Source: Basidiobolus meristosporus CBS 931.73
Taxonomy: Eukaryota; Basidiobolomycota; Basidiobolomycetes; Basidiobolales; Basidiobolaceae
DNA: 64,000 nucleotides
Direction: 5' to 3'
Assembly (NCBI GenBank): GCA_002104905.1
Contig: MCFE01000235.1
Location: 1-64,000 of the forward strand
Part shown: positions 30,131 to 41,489 of the stretch, piece after piece
Numbering within the stretch: the stretch's first letter is position 1
Layout of the letters: the number at the start of each line of letters is the position of its first letter
Translations under genes and position numbers: made by a program
Notes under the pieces: model-generated
Database searches by the model: none
The model's input: the letters and a program-made list of their open reading frames with translations, nothing else
What the model was told of the DNA's origin: nothing

Positions 30131-31050
30131 TTGATATTACTTATATCAAAAATTTGATGATCACTGATTTGCAATGGCTTGGTTTGGATTGCAAACAAAA
30201 AGGGTTGTCAGGATCATTACAAATATGAGCAGTTCAAAGCAATTGCATCATCTTCTCCTCGGTTTTTTTCTCACAAGGATTACTACTGAAGCATTTGGCA
30301 GTGACTCACTTTGCACACCTATACTACTTCCTGGCTGACTATCATCTTGGCTACTTGTGTATTTGTAGTCAGTATTTTGCCTCCTAGTTGATGAGTGCAA
30401 TGTTGCAGCTTGGCCATGCTGAATTGCTCCAACCAAACCAGCTGAACTAGCCTGTAGTGCCACATGCTGATGCGTTCTTTTACTTGCTAAGGGCTCTGGT
30501 AGTTGAGGCACTTCATGTTGGTCATCATCAGTCAGTTCACCAGAAGTAACTTGCTGATGGTCAGTCAAAATGGCACGTGCAGGCGCTGTGGTGGTGTATA
30601 GATATTACTTATATCAAAAATTTGATGATCACTGATTTGAGATGGCTCAATTTGGATTGCAAAAAAAGGGATGTTGGGATCATTGCAAATGCAAGCAATT
30701 CAAAGCAATTGCATCATCTTCTCCTGGGTTTTTTTCTCACAGGGATTACTACTGAAGCATTTGGTAGTGACTCACTTTGCACACCTATACTACTTCCTGG
30801 CTGACTATCATCTTGGCTACTTGTGTATTCAGAGTCAGTATTTTGCCTCCTAGTTGATGAGTGCGATGTTGCAGCTTGGCCGTGCTGAATTGCTCCAACT
30901 GAACCGGCCTGTAGTGCCATGTGCTGACGCGTTCTTTTACTTGCTAAGGGCTCTGGTGGTTGAGGCACTTCATGTTGGTCATCATCAGTCAGTACACCAG
31001 AAGTAACTTGCTGATGGTCAGGCAAAATAACATGCACAGGCGCGCCTTGA
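30131..31050 (-). repeat. Duplicated ORF2 tail in Harbinger copy D
   Basis: Two tandem copies of the ORF2 3' end plus downstream sequence: about 30131-30585 and about 30602-31050, with frames at 30248-30568 and 30714-31037 both ending KKPRRR. The junction carries TGTGGTGGTGTATA (30588-30601), which resembles the terminus of LTR-G, perhaps a footprint of a lost insertion. Confidence 0.75.
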
Positions 31051-32689
31051 CACTTTGCGATGGCCCTTGGCTGAGTTCAATGTGATGCTGCATGTTGACG
31101 CAACTTGGTCCACTCCAATGGACTTGTGTCTAAATGAGCAGTTTGGCAAGTTCTCTTAGTTTTACTCTGAGGCGTGCGCATTGACCCAACACGCATTAGA
31201 CTTATTCTGTTGGATAGTGCCACATTGAACCATGAGTGCCAAATGATGCCATAGTGTGCCAGAGAGGTCAAGTGAGCCTATACTTGGCCACAGAGTTTGA
31301 AACATATCTCTGCATCTTCATGTAAAGCAGCCACTGTGTTTCACCCATTGTGCAGGAGAAAATCCATTTTTTGACATTTTTTTGTGGACCAATGTAGTTC
31401 AGGATGTGAAAGAGCACAGGAGAGCTGAAGATATGCATCTGGTACTCAATACCCATGGCACTCTGAATCTAGCTCCTGTAGCTTGTATCATGTCACAAAA
31501 ATGAATGGCACTATCTTGGTCCACTGGTACTATCTGGCACTATATTTAAATATTAGGCCTAAAGTAAGATATATACAAAGCACGTATAGTGCCAGATAGT
31601 ACCAGTGGACCAAGATAGTGCCATTGATTTTTGTGACATGATACAAGCTACAAGAGCTAGATTCAGAGTGCCATGGGTATTGAGTACCAGATGCATATCT
31701 TCAATCTGCTTGTGCTCTAACACATCCTGCACAACATTGATCCAAAAAAAAAGGTCAAAAAATGAATTTTCTCCAACACGATGGGTGGAACACAGGGGCT
31801 GCTTTGCATGAAGATGCGGAGCTATGTTTCACACTCTGTGGCCAGGTAGAGGATCACTTGGCCTCTCTGGCACACTATGGCATCATTTGGCACTCATGGC
31901 TCAATGTGGCACTATCCAAAGGAACAAGTCTATTGACTCAATGTGGGGCATTCTGGTAAAGGGTGTTGGCATAGTCTGGACTGACGTGTGCCGGCACGCT
32001 GTGGTTGCAAGAGATGGTAGGGAATCCAGCAAGGCATGCTAGCGCAATCTGGACAATGTTGCTTGCGGTCTGTATTCTTCCTCCTGAAGCTCACCATCTG
32101 ATTCCTCAAGGTATTCACTTACCCTCTGTCTGATACTTTGGAGATGTTGCCTGGATGAGTCCTGTGTATATTGCTCTTGGAAGCCACTTAGCTCTACTAA
32201 TAGAGCACATAGTACATGAGTCATTTGAGGCAAAAACTCATTCAAAAACTCTTTGGTTCCCAAAGTTGAGGCACAAACGGACGCGTCCAGCCCGTACTGT
32301 GCAAATTGCGCGCAAAATTGTTCCCACGTGGCTTCTTTGTCAAATCTCCTCACTCTCAGCTCATTCTTGATTACAATACTTGCCTTGTTATATATGTTTT
32401 TACATACATTGGCTGGCATCTTGATATAGAGCTCATGCCACAGCTTTCTACTCAGATTCTTCCATCTTTGTCAACTCTCTGAGGTATCTAGTTCTGCTAG
32501 ATTAATCAGTAGTGCCCAAATATCTGTATGAAGGCTCATCATAGACACTTGGGCCATACTAAAATCATTTGGCAAGAACTTGAACGGATCCAAAATTGAC
32601 TTTTCTGGTCTGGACTGCACTTGTGAGCTGGGGGATGGGTTTTGTCCGGGTTGTACTAAAGATGAGTTGAGGCTTGGTATGGGGACCAT
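31051..32689 (-). pseudogene. Harbinger ORF2, copy D (interrupted)
   Basis: ORF2 of copy D on the minus strand. It starts at 32689 (MVPIPSLNSSLVQPGQNPSP) and continues through LDPFKFLPNDFSMAQVSMM, a stop after LDTSES, then the 32039-32419 piece (MPANVCKNIYNKASI ... EFLPQM ... EESDGELQEEEY). A MITE interrupts it at 31198-31931. The tail resumes at 31051-31197 and the duplicated 3' ends. The start is better preserved here than in copy C and fixes the probable initiation codon of the family. Confidence 0.75.
31198..31931. mobile_element. Palindromic MITE copy in Harbinger copy D
   Basis: A 734-bp foldback element (AGACTTATTCTGTTGG ... CAAAGGAACAAGTCT) with ATT duplication (31195-31197, 31932-31934). 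It is inserted in ORF2 of its probable parent family. Confidence 0.9.
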
Positions 32690-33048
32690 AGCAACAGATT
32701 TGGATACTTATACAGCAGTATATTGGCATCAACCTGGTTTTATATGAAATATATATGAAAACTAATGTGATTGTTGAATTTTTCATATATTATGCATGAT
32801 GTATCTTGGATCGTATTGACACGGATCAGATCACATCAATTGCAGATTTCCTATTTGATTATAGACCTATGATTACAGCATCAATAAAAGTACCAAGGCA
32901 TTGTTTGCGGATGATTTTTGCAACATAATGATGGGATACATGGCAATTGATGGAGATTTAACCATAATGTATTAAAAATCAGATAAATAATGCAAATCAT
33001 GCCGAACCAATTCAAACCACCTCCATACAATCATCCACCAATTTCAAT

Positions 33049-33933
33049 ATGACTTACTCATCTGAATGGTCTTCTCTCATTAATCCCATCACTACCACTG
33101 GATTTCCTTTTGACACACTAGAGGAGATCTATTCCAAGTACTGTGGACCATCAACCCCAATCTACTCAAGGAGATCCCTTGTTAAGCTTCTCTGCTATTA
33201 CAAGAACTATTGCCCTACAAGGTTTCATCCCACCATCCATGGCAACAAAAGTCCTAGAAGCTTTCATTCCCAGCTGACAGCAATGGAGAACCACCTTGCA
33301 GAGGGTATGAATGACTTAGAGCAAGCTTGGAATACTAGGTTCAGAAGCTCCAATAGACTTCCATATCCCAGAGTGTTCAGCAACAGGTTCCATATCAGGA
33401 GTATTTTGGATACCTTCCCAGTGAGGATTAACAGACCTTCTAGAGGGCAGAGGCACTTTTATTCTGGCAAGTACAAGGCACACTGTGTGAAGTTTCAAGC
33501 ACTGTCTGACATTGAGGGTAACATCATCTGGTTTAGTGGGCCATTTGCTGGAAGTAGGCATGACAAAGCACTCTGGGTAGAGAATCATCCTGAACTCAGT
33601 AGAGGGGAGAAATGTATGGCAGACTTAGCCTATATAGGAGAGGATTGTAAGAGATTAGGATATATTACAGCTTATAGGAAGCCAAGGAATGGTGTGCTTA
33701 GCAGGAAGTAGAAGCTCTACAATGAGATATTTAATCATTTCAGAGTGAGGGTAGAGAACACATTTGGATATCTGAAGAGATTCAGCATATTGGCAGGTAA
33801 ATACAGAGGAAAGTCATATATAGAAGAAAACAGCAGAATAGGTAAAATAGTTAAGATACTTATTAATGCACAGTATGTTCATACAAGTAGACATCCACTG
33901 AGAGAAATGTGTCTGGAGCATTATGAGGAGTAA
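33049..33933 (+). pseudogene. HARBI1-like transposase, copy D, one nonsense codon
   Basis: The same 294-codon transposase as at 24861-25745, on the plus strand. It is open from MTYSSEWSSL to SRK, then TAG replaces the Gln codon at position 221 (33709-33711; CAG to TAG). The remainder, including the Glu236 block (RVRVENTFGYLKRF), stays in frame to the same terminal LEHYEE. Asp121 and Asp192 are unchanged (ADLAYIGED). Only a handful of substitutions separate the two copies, so this is a recent loss. Truncation removes the last catalytic residue, so the product should be inactive. Confidence 0.9.
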
Positions 33934-34101
33934 ATAAAGCAAAGAAAGCACTATTCTGAGCAACCTAAGTAAGATTGAGTAAAATTACCAGTAACTCTAT
34001 CATACCACTGGCATCATGGTAGAAATTATAGTGCCAGATAGTGCTGTAGAGTGCCAGATTGATCTGTCACCATAAACAGGCTGGCACTCTGTGGCACTAT
34101 C

Positions 34102-34639
34102 TGTCATGATCACATGACAACCATGAACACCCATGCCAAGTTTCAGCTTCCTAGCTCAATTTCTAAGAGATTCCTTCTGGAACCTTCTACCACCTTCCAG
34201 AAAGTTCCTGACCATTCCAAACCATTGTTACACAATGGAACATTCCATGGAAGCTTTCCATCGTATTTTTCATAGTCCAGTACCATATATGGAAATACCA
34301 GGTCACATGACTTAGTCTCATGATCAGGTGACCCAATCCATTTCCCCATCCTGTCTCAGTGCCGTGTCATCTATGTCATTATCCCCAGCACCATTGCTGT
34401 GCCTCACCCCACAACCCCATTAGTATTAGCTAATATCTCATGGCATCAATATAGCCAAAAAGTATATATAGTCCTATCCCCCCTTAAGTATTCCTCAGTC
34501 TGATAAACACAGGTCTTGAATAAACAGCCTTGCCTTGAATCCTGCCTGGCCTTGAATCCTGCCTTGCCTTGATGGTCCACACCTAAGTCCTTTCCTGCCG
34601 TGCCTAGCTTTTCCACCTGCCTTGTGTCTATTCATAACA
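34102..34639 (+). repeat. Solo LTR (family F) inside Harbinger terminal region
   Basis: A 538-bp sequence, TGTCATGATCACATG ... TATTCATAACA, flanked by a perfect 5-bp duplication CTATC (34097-34101, 34640-34644). A TATATAGTCC box (about 34465) and AATAAACAGCC (about 34520) are typical of an LTR promoter and polyadenylation region. No internal sequence or second copy was found in the window. The element type is probably gypsy, by inference. Confidence 0.87.
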
Positions 34640-34659
34640 CTATCCAACAGAACAAGTCT

Positions 34660-35160
34660 AATATATGAATTGCACAAGGGGAGGTAGAAAAAGTAAATAC
34701 CATTTGGTAAATTGGTATAGTGGCATTTGACAGAATTAGCTGTAGGCCGCCATACTGCCATAATAATACCATCAGAGACTTGCAATGAGGCTTTTAAAAT
34801 ACCATCAGGTTTTTTGCCACATAAGGCAATTGGATATACTGGCTGGTTAGATCCAATTAAAAGGTTGTCAAGTGCATCAAGACCACAGCAATGCCATGAA
34901 ACTATTGCTATAGCACCAATCAAACCCTGTCAAGTTTTAAACCTTATTTGGCAGTATGATTAGCCAAACACCATCATGATCCTGTCCTAAGATTATTAAC
35001 AGGGTCAATTATTTTAAGCTGCTGGTTATATGACAGACTCCAAGCAGCCTCCTGATGGCTGATTGGGATTGGATCCATCTGTGGGACAAAATTAGTCTCA
35101 TAGGGTTTCACTGGATTAGTAATTACAATTAGTTATCTCAAATGTTGTTTGGCTTTATGC
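34660..35160. other. Unassigned stretch, possibly CACTA C-terminal remainder
   Basis: About 500 bp flanking Harbinger copy D on the right. By insertion logic it is the continuation of the sequence that ends at 29504, so perhaps the far 3' part of CACTA-like copy 1. Open frames on both strands (34495-34923 minus, 34727-34963 plus) show no motif I recognise. Confidence 0.35.
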
Positions 35161-35760
35161 CCAATATATATATCTACATTAGGCAGGTGCCTGCATCAGT
35201 ACCTGTGATGCATGACCTCAGATTGTGTTACCCTCCCTACGTTTTCAATACCTTCTACAATATCTCTTTCTTATGTAGATTTCAGACAGCTGTTCCCTGA
35301 TTAGTTGCACATGTGGTACCTCTTAGAATCTATCTAGACCTTTTTGGAGTATTTTTAGCTCATAGTGCTGTCATCAAGAATTTTACTAATGCTTAGACTA
35401 TTCTAGAACATTGTCATTCTTAATCACTTGGTAACCAGGACAAGTATTTAAGGGTAGTCAATGTGTCATCAACAGATATGAGTAACACATCTATTGGCAG
35501 CAGTTTCACCTCAGACCTGCCATCAATGAGCTTTTCAGCATAGTGCATAAGACCCATGGAGACCTTCAAAGACACCTGGAGCACCTAGGGAGCTATTGTA
35601 GCTGGCCCTCCTGCCATAGTGACACTTTGCCAAAGACACCTACAGCTTAGACCCAGAGGTTATTGCACACATCAGACTCCTTATACAACTTGAGTTGTGC
35701 AGCTACCTTAGGAGTACTGCTGCACCACTGCACTGCTCATTGCCTTGGCACTTGATAGAT
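35161..35760 (+). repeat. Decayed LTR related to LTR-G
   Basis: It resembles LTR-G in order of blocks: CAGGTGCC...CAGTACCTGTGA, TTCCTGATTAGTTG, GTATTTAAGGGTAG, then CTCAGACCTGCCATCAA and TTATTGCACACATCAGACTCC. The last blocks also occur at 50255-50480. Boundaries and duplication are lost. Confidence 0.55.
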
Positions 35761-35892
35761 AGTTGCTCAGCTACTGCTCCGCCAGCAAATCCTGTTGGTC
35801 ACCAATCCTCATCAACCAGAATTTCACCAATCATACTCTATTAGAGCAGAAATCTGAAAATAGCCTCAATGATGTCTGAGCAAAAAAACCAC
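35761..35892 (+). pseudogene. Tnp2 transposase fragment
   Basis: Translates to ASKSCWSPILINQNFTNH and following residues, matching the SCWLLILINMNLLP block of the Tnp2 relic at about 24380-24440. About 130 bp, joined directly to gypsy sequence on the right. Confidence 0.6.
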
Positions 35893-37872
35893 TCAGCCTC
35901 CACTAGTTGGTAAGTTGCAAATGGACATTCTCTGATGATCTTGAATTGTCCTGTCCATTGTGGCTCAAAACTTCTTCTAAGTGTTGTTTCTTAGCAATAC
36001 AAAGTTCCCAACTGTCAATGCTTCTGGTGCTATAGTCTTATCAAATCTCTACTTCATCTTTTCTGCACTTTGGGATACTTTGGTCTGTGCCTCTTGACTT
36101 CTTTGTGCCAGTTGCTGGTGTCTACTTGGCTGACTAAGTTTATCTTCTAAGGTGTCTGTGAGCATTGGTTGTGGATGATCTCCTGAAATCCTGGATTCAC
36201 ATCCGTACACTAAGTAAAGTGACAATTGCTGGGTGGTGTTGTGTACTCTGACTCTGCATGCAAAGTGCGCTTGGTCTATATACTCATCCCATCTACTAAC
36301 AGCTCTTTTTGCATACTTGGTCAGCATTTTTCCAAATAATCCATTAAACCATACAGTGACTCCATTAGTTCTGTGCTGATATGCTGAAGTTTTCAAATGT
36401 TTGATCTGCTGCATTTTCAGGTAAGCTTCCAATGTCTTTGCCATAAAGTTTGCACCTCTATTGAATAGAATCTCTATTGGGCATCCAAACTTCATAAGGA
36501 TCTTATGGTAGATGAAACTTGCAACTTCTTGTTCACTGGCTATAGCTACAGCTTTAGCCACTGGCCATTTAGTGGCATGGTCATTGCTACTAGGAGCCAA
36601 TGGTTGCATATCCTGGTGGCTGGTTGTCCTCCAATAAAGTCAATTCCCCATCTTTCAAATGGTCTTACAGGCTCTAAGGGAAAGAGTTCAGCAATTCTTT
36701 GTGGTTGGCCTTGGTTGATTTAGCACTTTGGGCATGTTTACCTAACCCTAAGGTCACTCCTGTGCTATTCACTATGTGTCCTAGGTATCTAATATGTTTC
36801 TTCAAGAGCTCACACTTTGCTAGCTTGCTGTACAGCTTGTTCACACTTAGCTTCTTCAAGACCTTTTCAGTGTGCACCAAGTGTTCCTCTTCTGTATTAC
36901 TGTAGAACAATATGCCATATAGGTAGATTACCCCAACTTGTCTACATATTCCTTGAAGACTGTATGCATTAAGGTTATGAATGTTGGAGGGGCATTAGTA
37001 AGGCAAAGACCCACAACTAAGTACTTGAAATGTACATATTGGGTCCTGAAAGCTCTCTTAGCAATGTGTTGTGGTTTCACCCTAATCTGGTTGTATCCTG
37101 ACAAGAGGTTAATCTTGCAGAAGGTAGCAGCTCCATTGAGTTGATCCAAAAGCCCATCAATCCAAGGTATGGGGTTCTTATTCTTCATGGTAATGGAGCT
37201 GAGGGCTTTGTAGTCAATGCACATCCTAAGTTATTCATCTTTCATTTTCACAAAAAGTACTGGTGCTCCCCATGGTGACTTGCTAGGTTGGATACATCCT
37301 TGCTGAGGTAGCTGATCTATTTGTCTCTTCATTTCTTCCAACTCCAGTAGACTTATTCTGTAAGGTGTCTTACTCACCAGAGGGCTATCTCCTGTGTCAG
37401 TGGCATGATCAACATCTCTGACTAATAGTGGACTTACTAGTGCACCTGGAAACATGTCAGAATATTCCTTCAAAAGAGTCTGGACCTCTGGGGTGCTTGA
37501 GTGGAGGAACTCTCCTGCAATATTACCATGGGAAACATCTGGGCACCATTGCTAAGTGTTCTACAGGACTTTGTCTTGCACAGCTCACTTGTTTAACACA
37601 CATTGGAATTAACTCAATTGAAGTCCAGTCTAGCAGGTAATAGCTCATAAGTCTTGTTGTCCTTCCAGATCTGAGTGGCATAGATTCTCCATTTAATTGA
37701 AGGATTACAACAAAACAGCCAGGTTACTCCAAGTACAAGTTCAAATTTGCAATTCCCACATGTGTTGGACTGTAGGTCCTCTTCATAGTTGTGGATCTTC
37801 ATTCTTACTGACTGAGTTGTACAGTTGATTACTTCAGAGTTCCCATCAGCTATTGAGACTGAAGCTCATATG
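35893..37872 (-). pseudogene. gypsy-1 pol relic: protease, RT, integrase with RT-integrase deletion
   Basis: Minus-strand Ty3/gypsy pol. From 37872 downward: protease C-terminal region (37614-37802), the connection (EEMKRQIDQLPQQGCIQPSKSPWGAP), RT (CIDYKALSSITMKNKNPIPW, GYNQIRVKPQ) and thumb (KLAKCELLKKHIRYLGHIV). The RT active site, normally Y-L/V-D-D, reads IYLYGILFYS near 36915, so both Asp are gone. At about 36745 RT sequence joins directly to the end of the integrase zinc domain (ANHKELLNSF), so RNase H and part of the integrase are deleted. The integrase core continues to 35893; its second Asp is Asn (FNRGANFMA) and the Glu block is changed. It is inactive. Confidence 0.85.
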
Positions 37873-38083
37873 GTATCTATATCTGTATGATAAGGATTGG
37901 CTGATCTATCTGCTGACTATTACTACTGAATTGACACATAGCACTGATACACTGACAGGCTAAGCATTAAACTAATTGACTTAACTACAAACTGATCCAA
38001 CTTAAGCATTCAGGCAGTAGATCATAACATTCTCCCCTATTAAAGCTGAGGGGTATCTCCTGAATCTGTTTTCTTGTGATATC
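37873..38083 (-). repeat. gypsy LTR start, polypurine tract and pol tip (minus strand)
   Basis: Read on the minus strand: the last codons of a gypsy pol (38083-38047), a purine tract AATAGGGGAGAA (38030-38041), and an LTR beginning TGTTATGATCTACTGC at 38029 that runs about 157 bp before breaking off at 37873. It is followed not by flanking DNA but by protease sequence of gypsy-1. It matches the arrangement at 43250-43300. Confidence 0.75.
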
Positions 38084-38453
38084 TGTTATGGTCTACCGCT
38101 TGAGTTTTTAAGTTAGATCAGTTCTTTAGTCAAATTAATTAGTTATAGGTTTAGCTTATCTGTATATCAGTATTATCTATCCAATCAGTAGCATTAGTCA
38201 GCAAATGAATCAGCAGATCCTTATCAGACAGAAATAGATATATTAAGTAGGATCTTATTGGGTGATGATGATGCAATCAAATGAGTCATCAGCCACAACC
38301 CACATTAGGAAATACAATTAGTCAGCAAATGTTATGGCAAAATTTATATAAGGAGCTGCTGGAACCTCAATAAAAATCAGTTCAATTTTTAGTGAATACA
38401 ATACTAGCTAAACTCCCTATTCCTCTACAACTCTTATACCAAGACTTGTAACC
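38084..38453 (+). repeat. gypsy-2 5' LTR
   Basis: About 370 bp, TGTTATGGTCTACCGC ... CCAAGACTTGTAAC. It pairs with 43299-43664 over its whole length (AGCTGCTGGAACCTCAATAA and CTCCCTATTCCTCTACAAC blocks shared). The exact 3' boundary is uncertain by a few bases. Confidence 0.85.
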
Positions 38454-38604
38454 TTGATAGCAGCAATAACCTGAAACCTCCTTCCTAAAGAAAGAAGAAG
38501 CCTCCTGCAACATATCCAAAAATCAAGAATGCAAGAATGCTGTGCAGCAAATGCTGGCTCAGCAGCAAAAGTTACTCCAGATCCTTAGCCAGCAGCAACA
38601 ATGA

Positions 38605-38982
38605 ATGACCACCATGGCCCAAAGCCAGCAAAACTCTGTCAAGTGCAACTTTAGTATGAAGGTCAACCGCTACCATGGTAGAGTCAATGAAAACCTGGGA
38701 ACTTGGCTCTTCCAGATTGAAGAAGCTTTCAAGGCTAAGGGAATTGCTCCAGAAAGCAAGTTATATTATGCAGTGTCTTACCTGGTAGATGCAGCCTTAC
38801 AGTGGTACCACAACAAGATCAGGTCTGCCACCATGATGGGATGCTCTACAATCTCTACCTGGGATGAGTTTATGTTGGAAATTCTGGATGCTTTTGAGCC
38901 TCCACACCAACAGACACTACTAAGAAGAAAGTTGAAAACATTCAGACAGAAAGGAGTGGTTCAAGAGTACATCTGTAAATAG
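38605..38982 (+). CDS. gypsy-2 Gag, truncated
   Basis: An open frame of 125 codons (start MTTMAQSQQNSVKCNFS) with the Retrotrans_gag core: WLFQIEEAFKAKGI, YYAVSYLVDAALQWY, TWDEFMLEILDAFEPP, LLRRKLKTFRQKG. This is the capsid region of Ty3/gypsy Gag, about a third to a half of the usual length. It ends at a stop just before the junction with copia-7 at about 38985, so the zinc knuckle and everything downstream are lost. A decayed relative is on the minus strand at about 47270-47510. It would form a particle if complete. Confidence 0.85.
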   Translation: MTTMAQSQQNSVKCNFSMKVNRYHGRVNENLGTWLFQIEEAFKAKGIAPESKLYYAVSYLVDAALQWYHNKIRSATMMGCSTISTWDEFMLEILDAFEPPHQQTLLRRKLKTFRQKGVVQEYICK

Positions 38983-38989
38983 CCCCCTT

Positions 38990-39906
38990 CCAGTACATTA
39001 GGCTACCAATCATTGTTTGATAGGGAAAGTTTTGGTCCATATATGAGCCGTTTTCATCTATAACTGGCTGAGATTTGCTTAATTTCAGGTTATTGTCCAT
39101 AGGGGTAGCTGCAGGTTTGCAATTTACCATTTGAAGCATCTAATAATGTCCCTGATATACTTAGACTGATTTAGCACAATTTCCTGTGCAGGTATTTCAG
39201 ATTTGACCTCAATTCCAAGAAAATAGCTTACTTTTCCAAGATCTTTCATCTCCAACTTGCTGAAGAGACCTGACTTCATCTGTATAAGTGCCTCTTGGTT
39301 ACTTATAGCTATAATTAGGTTGTCTACATAGAGAACTAGGATGATCACACCCTTTTTGAGCTGCTTCACATATATACTGTGATCTGCAATGCTACAAGAG
39401 AACCCAGTTTCCTCTAGGTATATGTCAGTCTTGTTATACCATGCTCTAGGTGCCTGCTTAAGCCCATACAGCAATTTTCTAAGTTTGCACACCTTATTGG
39501 GGTCTTTTGGATTGGTAAAACCTTCTGGTTGCTCCATATATATAGTTTCTTGCAAATCCCCATTTAGAAAGGCTGTCTTGACGTCCATTTAGTATAGATC
39601 TACACTGTGTACAGCTGCCAGGGCTAGAACTGTCCTAATGGAGTTAAACTTGGCAACCGCAGCAAATGTTTCCTTAAAGTCTAGTCCATGGATCTGGGAA
39701 CAGTCTTTAGCCATCAATCTAGCCTTGTACTTATCAATGGCACCATTTGAGGTTATCTTGATCTTGTAGACCCATCTACATCCTATTGGCTTTCCCCTGT
39801 TTGGTAAATCTACCAGTTCCCACATTTTTGTCTTGATCAGTGATTGGTACTCCTGCTGCATAGCTTGTTGCCACATAGCAGCATCTGGACTTTGTAGTAC
39901 CTTCAA
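38990..39906 (-). pseudogene. copia-7 RT region
   Basis: RT with RWVYKIKITSNGAIDKYKAR, MDVKTAFLNGDLQETIY and an altered active site VLYVDNLIIA (YVDN instead of YVDD, near 39330). A stop splits the frames at 39589/39588. The TGG codons that are stops in copia-4 (MWELV, CRWVYK) are intact here, which is useful for judging lesions in copia-4. The start of RNase H (TPMDNNLKLSKSQPVIDE) ends the fragment. Confidence 0.88.
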
Positions 39907-41453
39907 TTTACACCCAGATTATGTTGCTGCCATGTACTTGAAGTTCTTAAATATCTCTAATGCTTCATCCTATGTCTTGGGGATGTACACCCATGGGGCC
40001 ACATATGTCTGAGTGTACAATAGCCAATATTTTGGTGGTATTGATGCCTTCTGAGCTGCTGAAGTGTTGCCTAGCTTGTTTGCCATATGAATGTCCCTTA
40101 CAAACATTCAATTTGATTGGAATTGAGTATTCAAGGCCCAAAACAAGCTCATTTTTCACTAATTGGCTCATTTTCTGTTCCCCAATGTGTCCTAGCCTCC
40201 TGTGCTGTGTCTCCCAGTTGGTTTTATCAGTTTTGGCAATGTTGACATACTCAGGTACAATGATCTTGCATTTTAACTTGTATATATTGGGATCTCTAAT
40301 TCCCTGAGCTAATTTTTGTCCATTCTCCCTTAATATTGAGCAGCTCATCTTGGTAAAAACAAATTTCAGTCCCTGAGCAGTTGCTTTACTAACTGAGAGT
40401 AAGTTCTTAGCTATTCCAGGTACATGGAGTATGTCAGTGAGTCTTGCTGTAGTTGCTCCTGAGCTATTGCTGATATTTAGTTGTATAGACCCACTTGCAG
40501 TAGCTTCCAGAGCAGAGTTATCTCCCAGATAAACCTTTCTTATGGGAATAGGTTTAAGTTGCTGAACCACTCCTTTATACCACAAGTATGCTGTGATGCT
40601 CCAGAGTCAATATACCATTCAGTACTTTGATTACTTGCACTCTCTTGTACGGTTACAGATAACTGTTCATCAGTAGTTATATGGTTTGCCTGCTCTAGTT
40701 TCTGTTTTTTGTTTGCTTGTTTCTTCTTTCATTCTCTTGCCCAGTGTCCTGGCTTTTTACAATAGTTACAGCAACCAGGTTTCCTTTGGTTTTGTTGTTT
40801 TCCTTTCTTTTCTGAGTACCATTTTGAACTGAAGAAAGCATTATCTTCAATATTCTCTGCTTGATCATTGTGTCTGAGGTCTTCATGGAGAAGTCTTCCT
40901 TTGACATAGTCTAAAGTCAAGTTGTTGTCTCTGCTTTCAAAAGAAAGAATGAGTGGCTCATACTTGTCTGGTAGGCTGCAAAGCAGACAGAGTATCTTTT
41001 ATTCATCATGTACACCAGCATTAATACCGTAAAGTTCTTCTGCAAGTGTCACCATTTTGATAATGAGTTGCAGCATGTCATCATTTGGCTTCTTCCTCAT
41101 GTTGAAGAACTTTTGTTTCAAATACAGCTTGCTTGATACTGACTTTGCCCTAAAGATTTTCTCTAAGGATTCCCATGCTGCTTTGGCAGTACTTGAGGCA
41201 TGGATTTGTTCACTGAAGGAATCTTGCACATTGATACATATGGCATTAAAGGCCTTTCTCTCCTTCTCTTGAAACTTTTCCACTTCTTCTGATGTTCCTT
41301 TGGTCTCAACTTCTTTTCCTGTACTATATTCCAAAGCTTCCTTTTGTCAAGATGGATCTGCATCTTGATTCTCCAAAGTCTGTAGTTCCTTCCATCAAAC
41401 CTCTCCTTTACAGGGCAGATGTTTGTGTTGTTCTGTTTGCTGGTAGAAGTCAT
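39907..41453 (-). pseudogene. copia-7 gag, protease and integrase part
   Basis: It starts at 41453 (MTSTSKQNNTNICPVKERFD) and a frameshift near 41320 (EYSTGKEVE) splits gag. Then come the zinc knuckle CCNYCKKPGHWARE (40729-40770), the protease-to-integrase linker, and the integrase zinc domain with HRRLGHIGEQKM (39965-40585) and HSDICGPMG. The rest of the integrase core is deleted. The copy is older than copia-4 and clearly dead. Confidence 0.87.
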
Positions 41454-41489
41454 CTTTAGAATGGATTAAGGCAATCAGGGCTCATAAGC

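Larger units (their letters stand above)
29505..34659 (+). mobile_element. Harbinger-type transposon copy D, with nested insertions
   Basis: A second large Harbinger copy in the opposite orientation. Left (ORF2-side) end AGACTTGTTCCATTGTACTG; right (transposase-side) end CTATCCAACAGAACAAGTCT. It is flanked by a perfect AAT at 29502-29504 and 34660-34662. Internal changes: a MITE at 31198-31931, a partial duplication of the ORF2 tail (30130-31040), a nonsense codon in the transposase, and a 538-bp solo LTR (34102-34639) inside the right terminal region. Confidence 0.9.

Noticed and set aside
36699-37144. Plus-strand frames over gypsy-1 RT
   Set aside because: Shadows of the minus-strand pol; no motif of their own.
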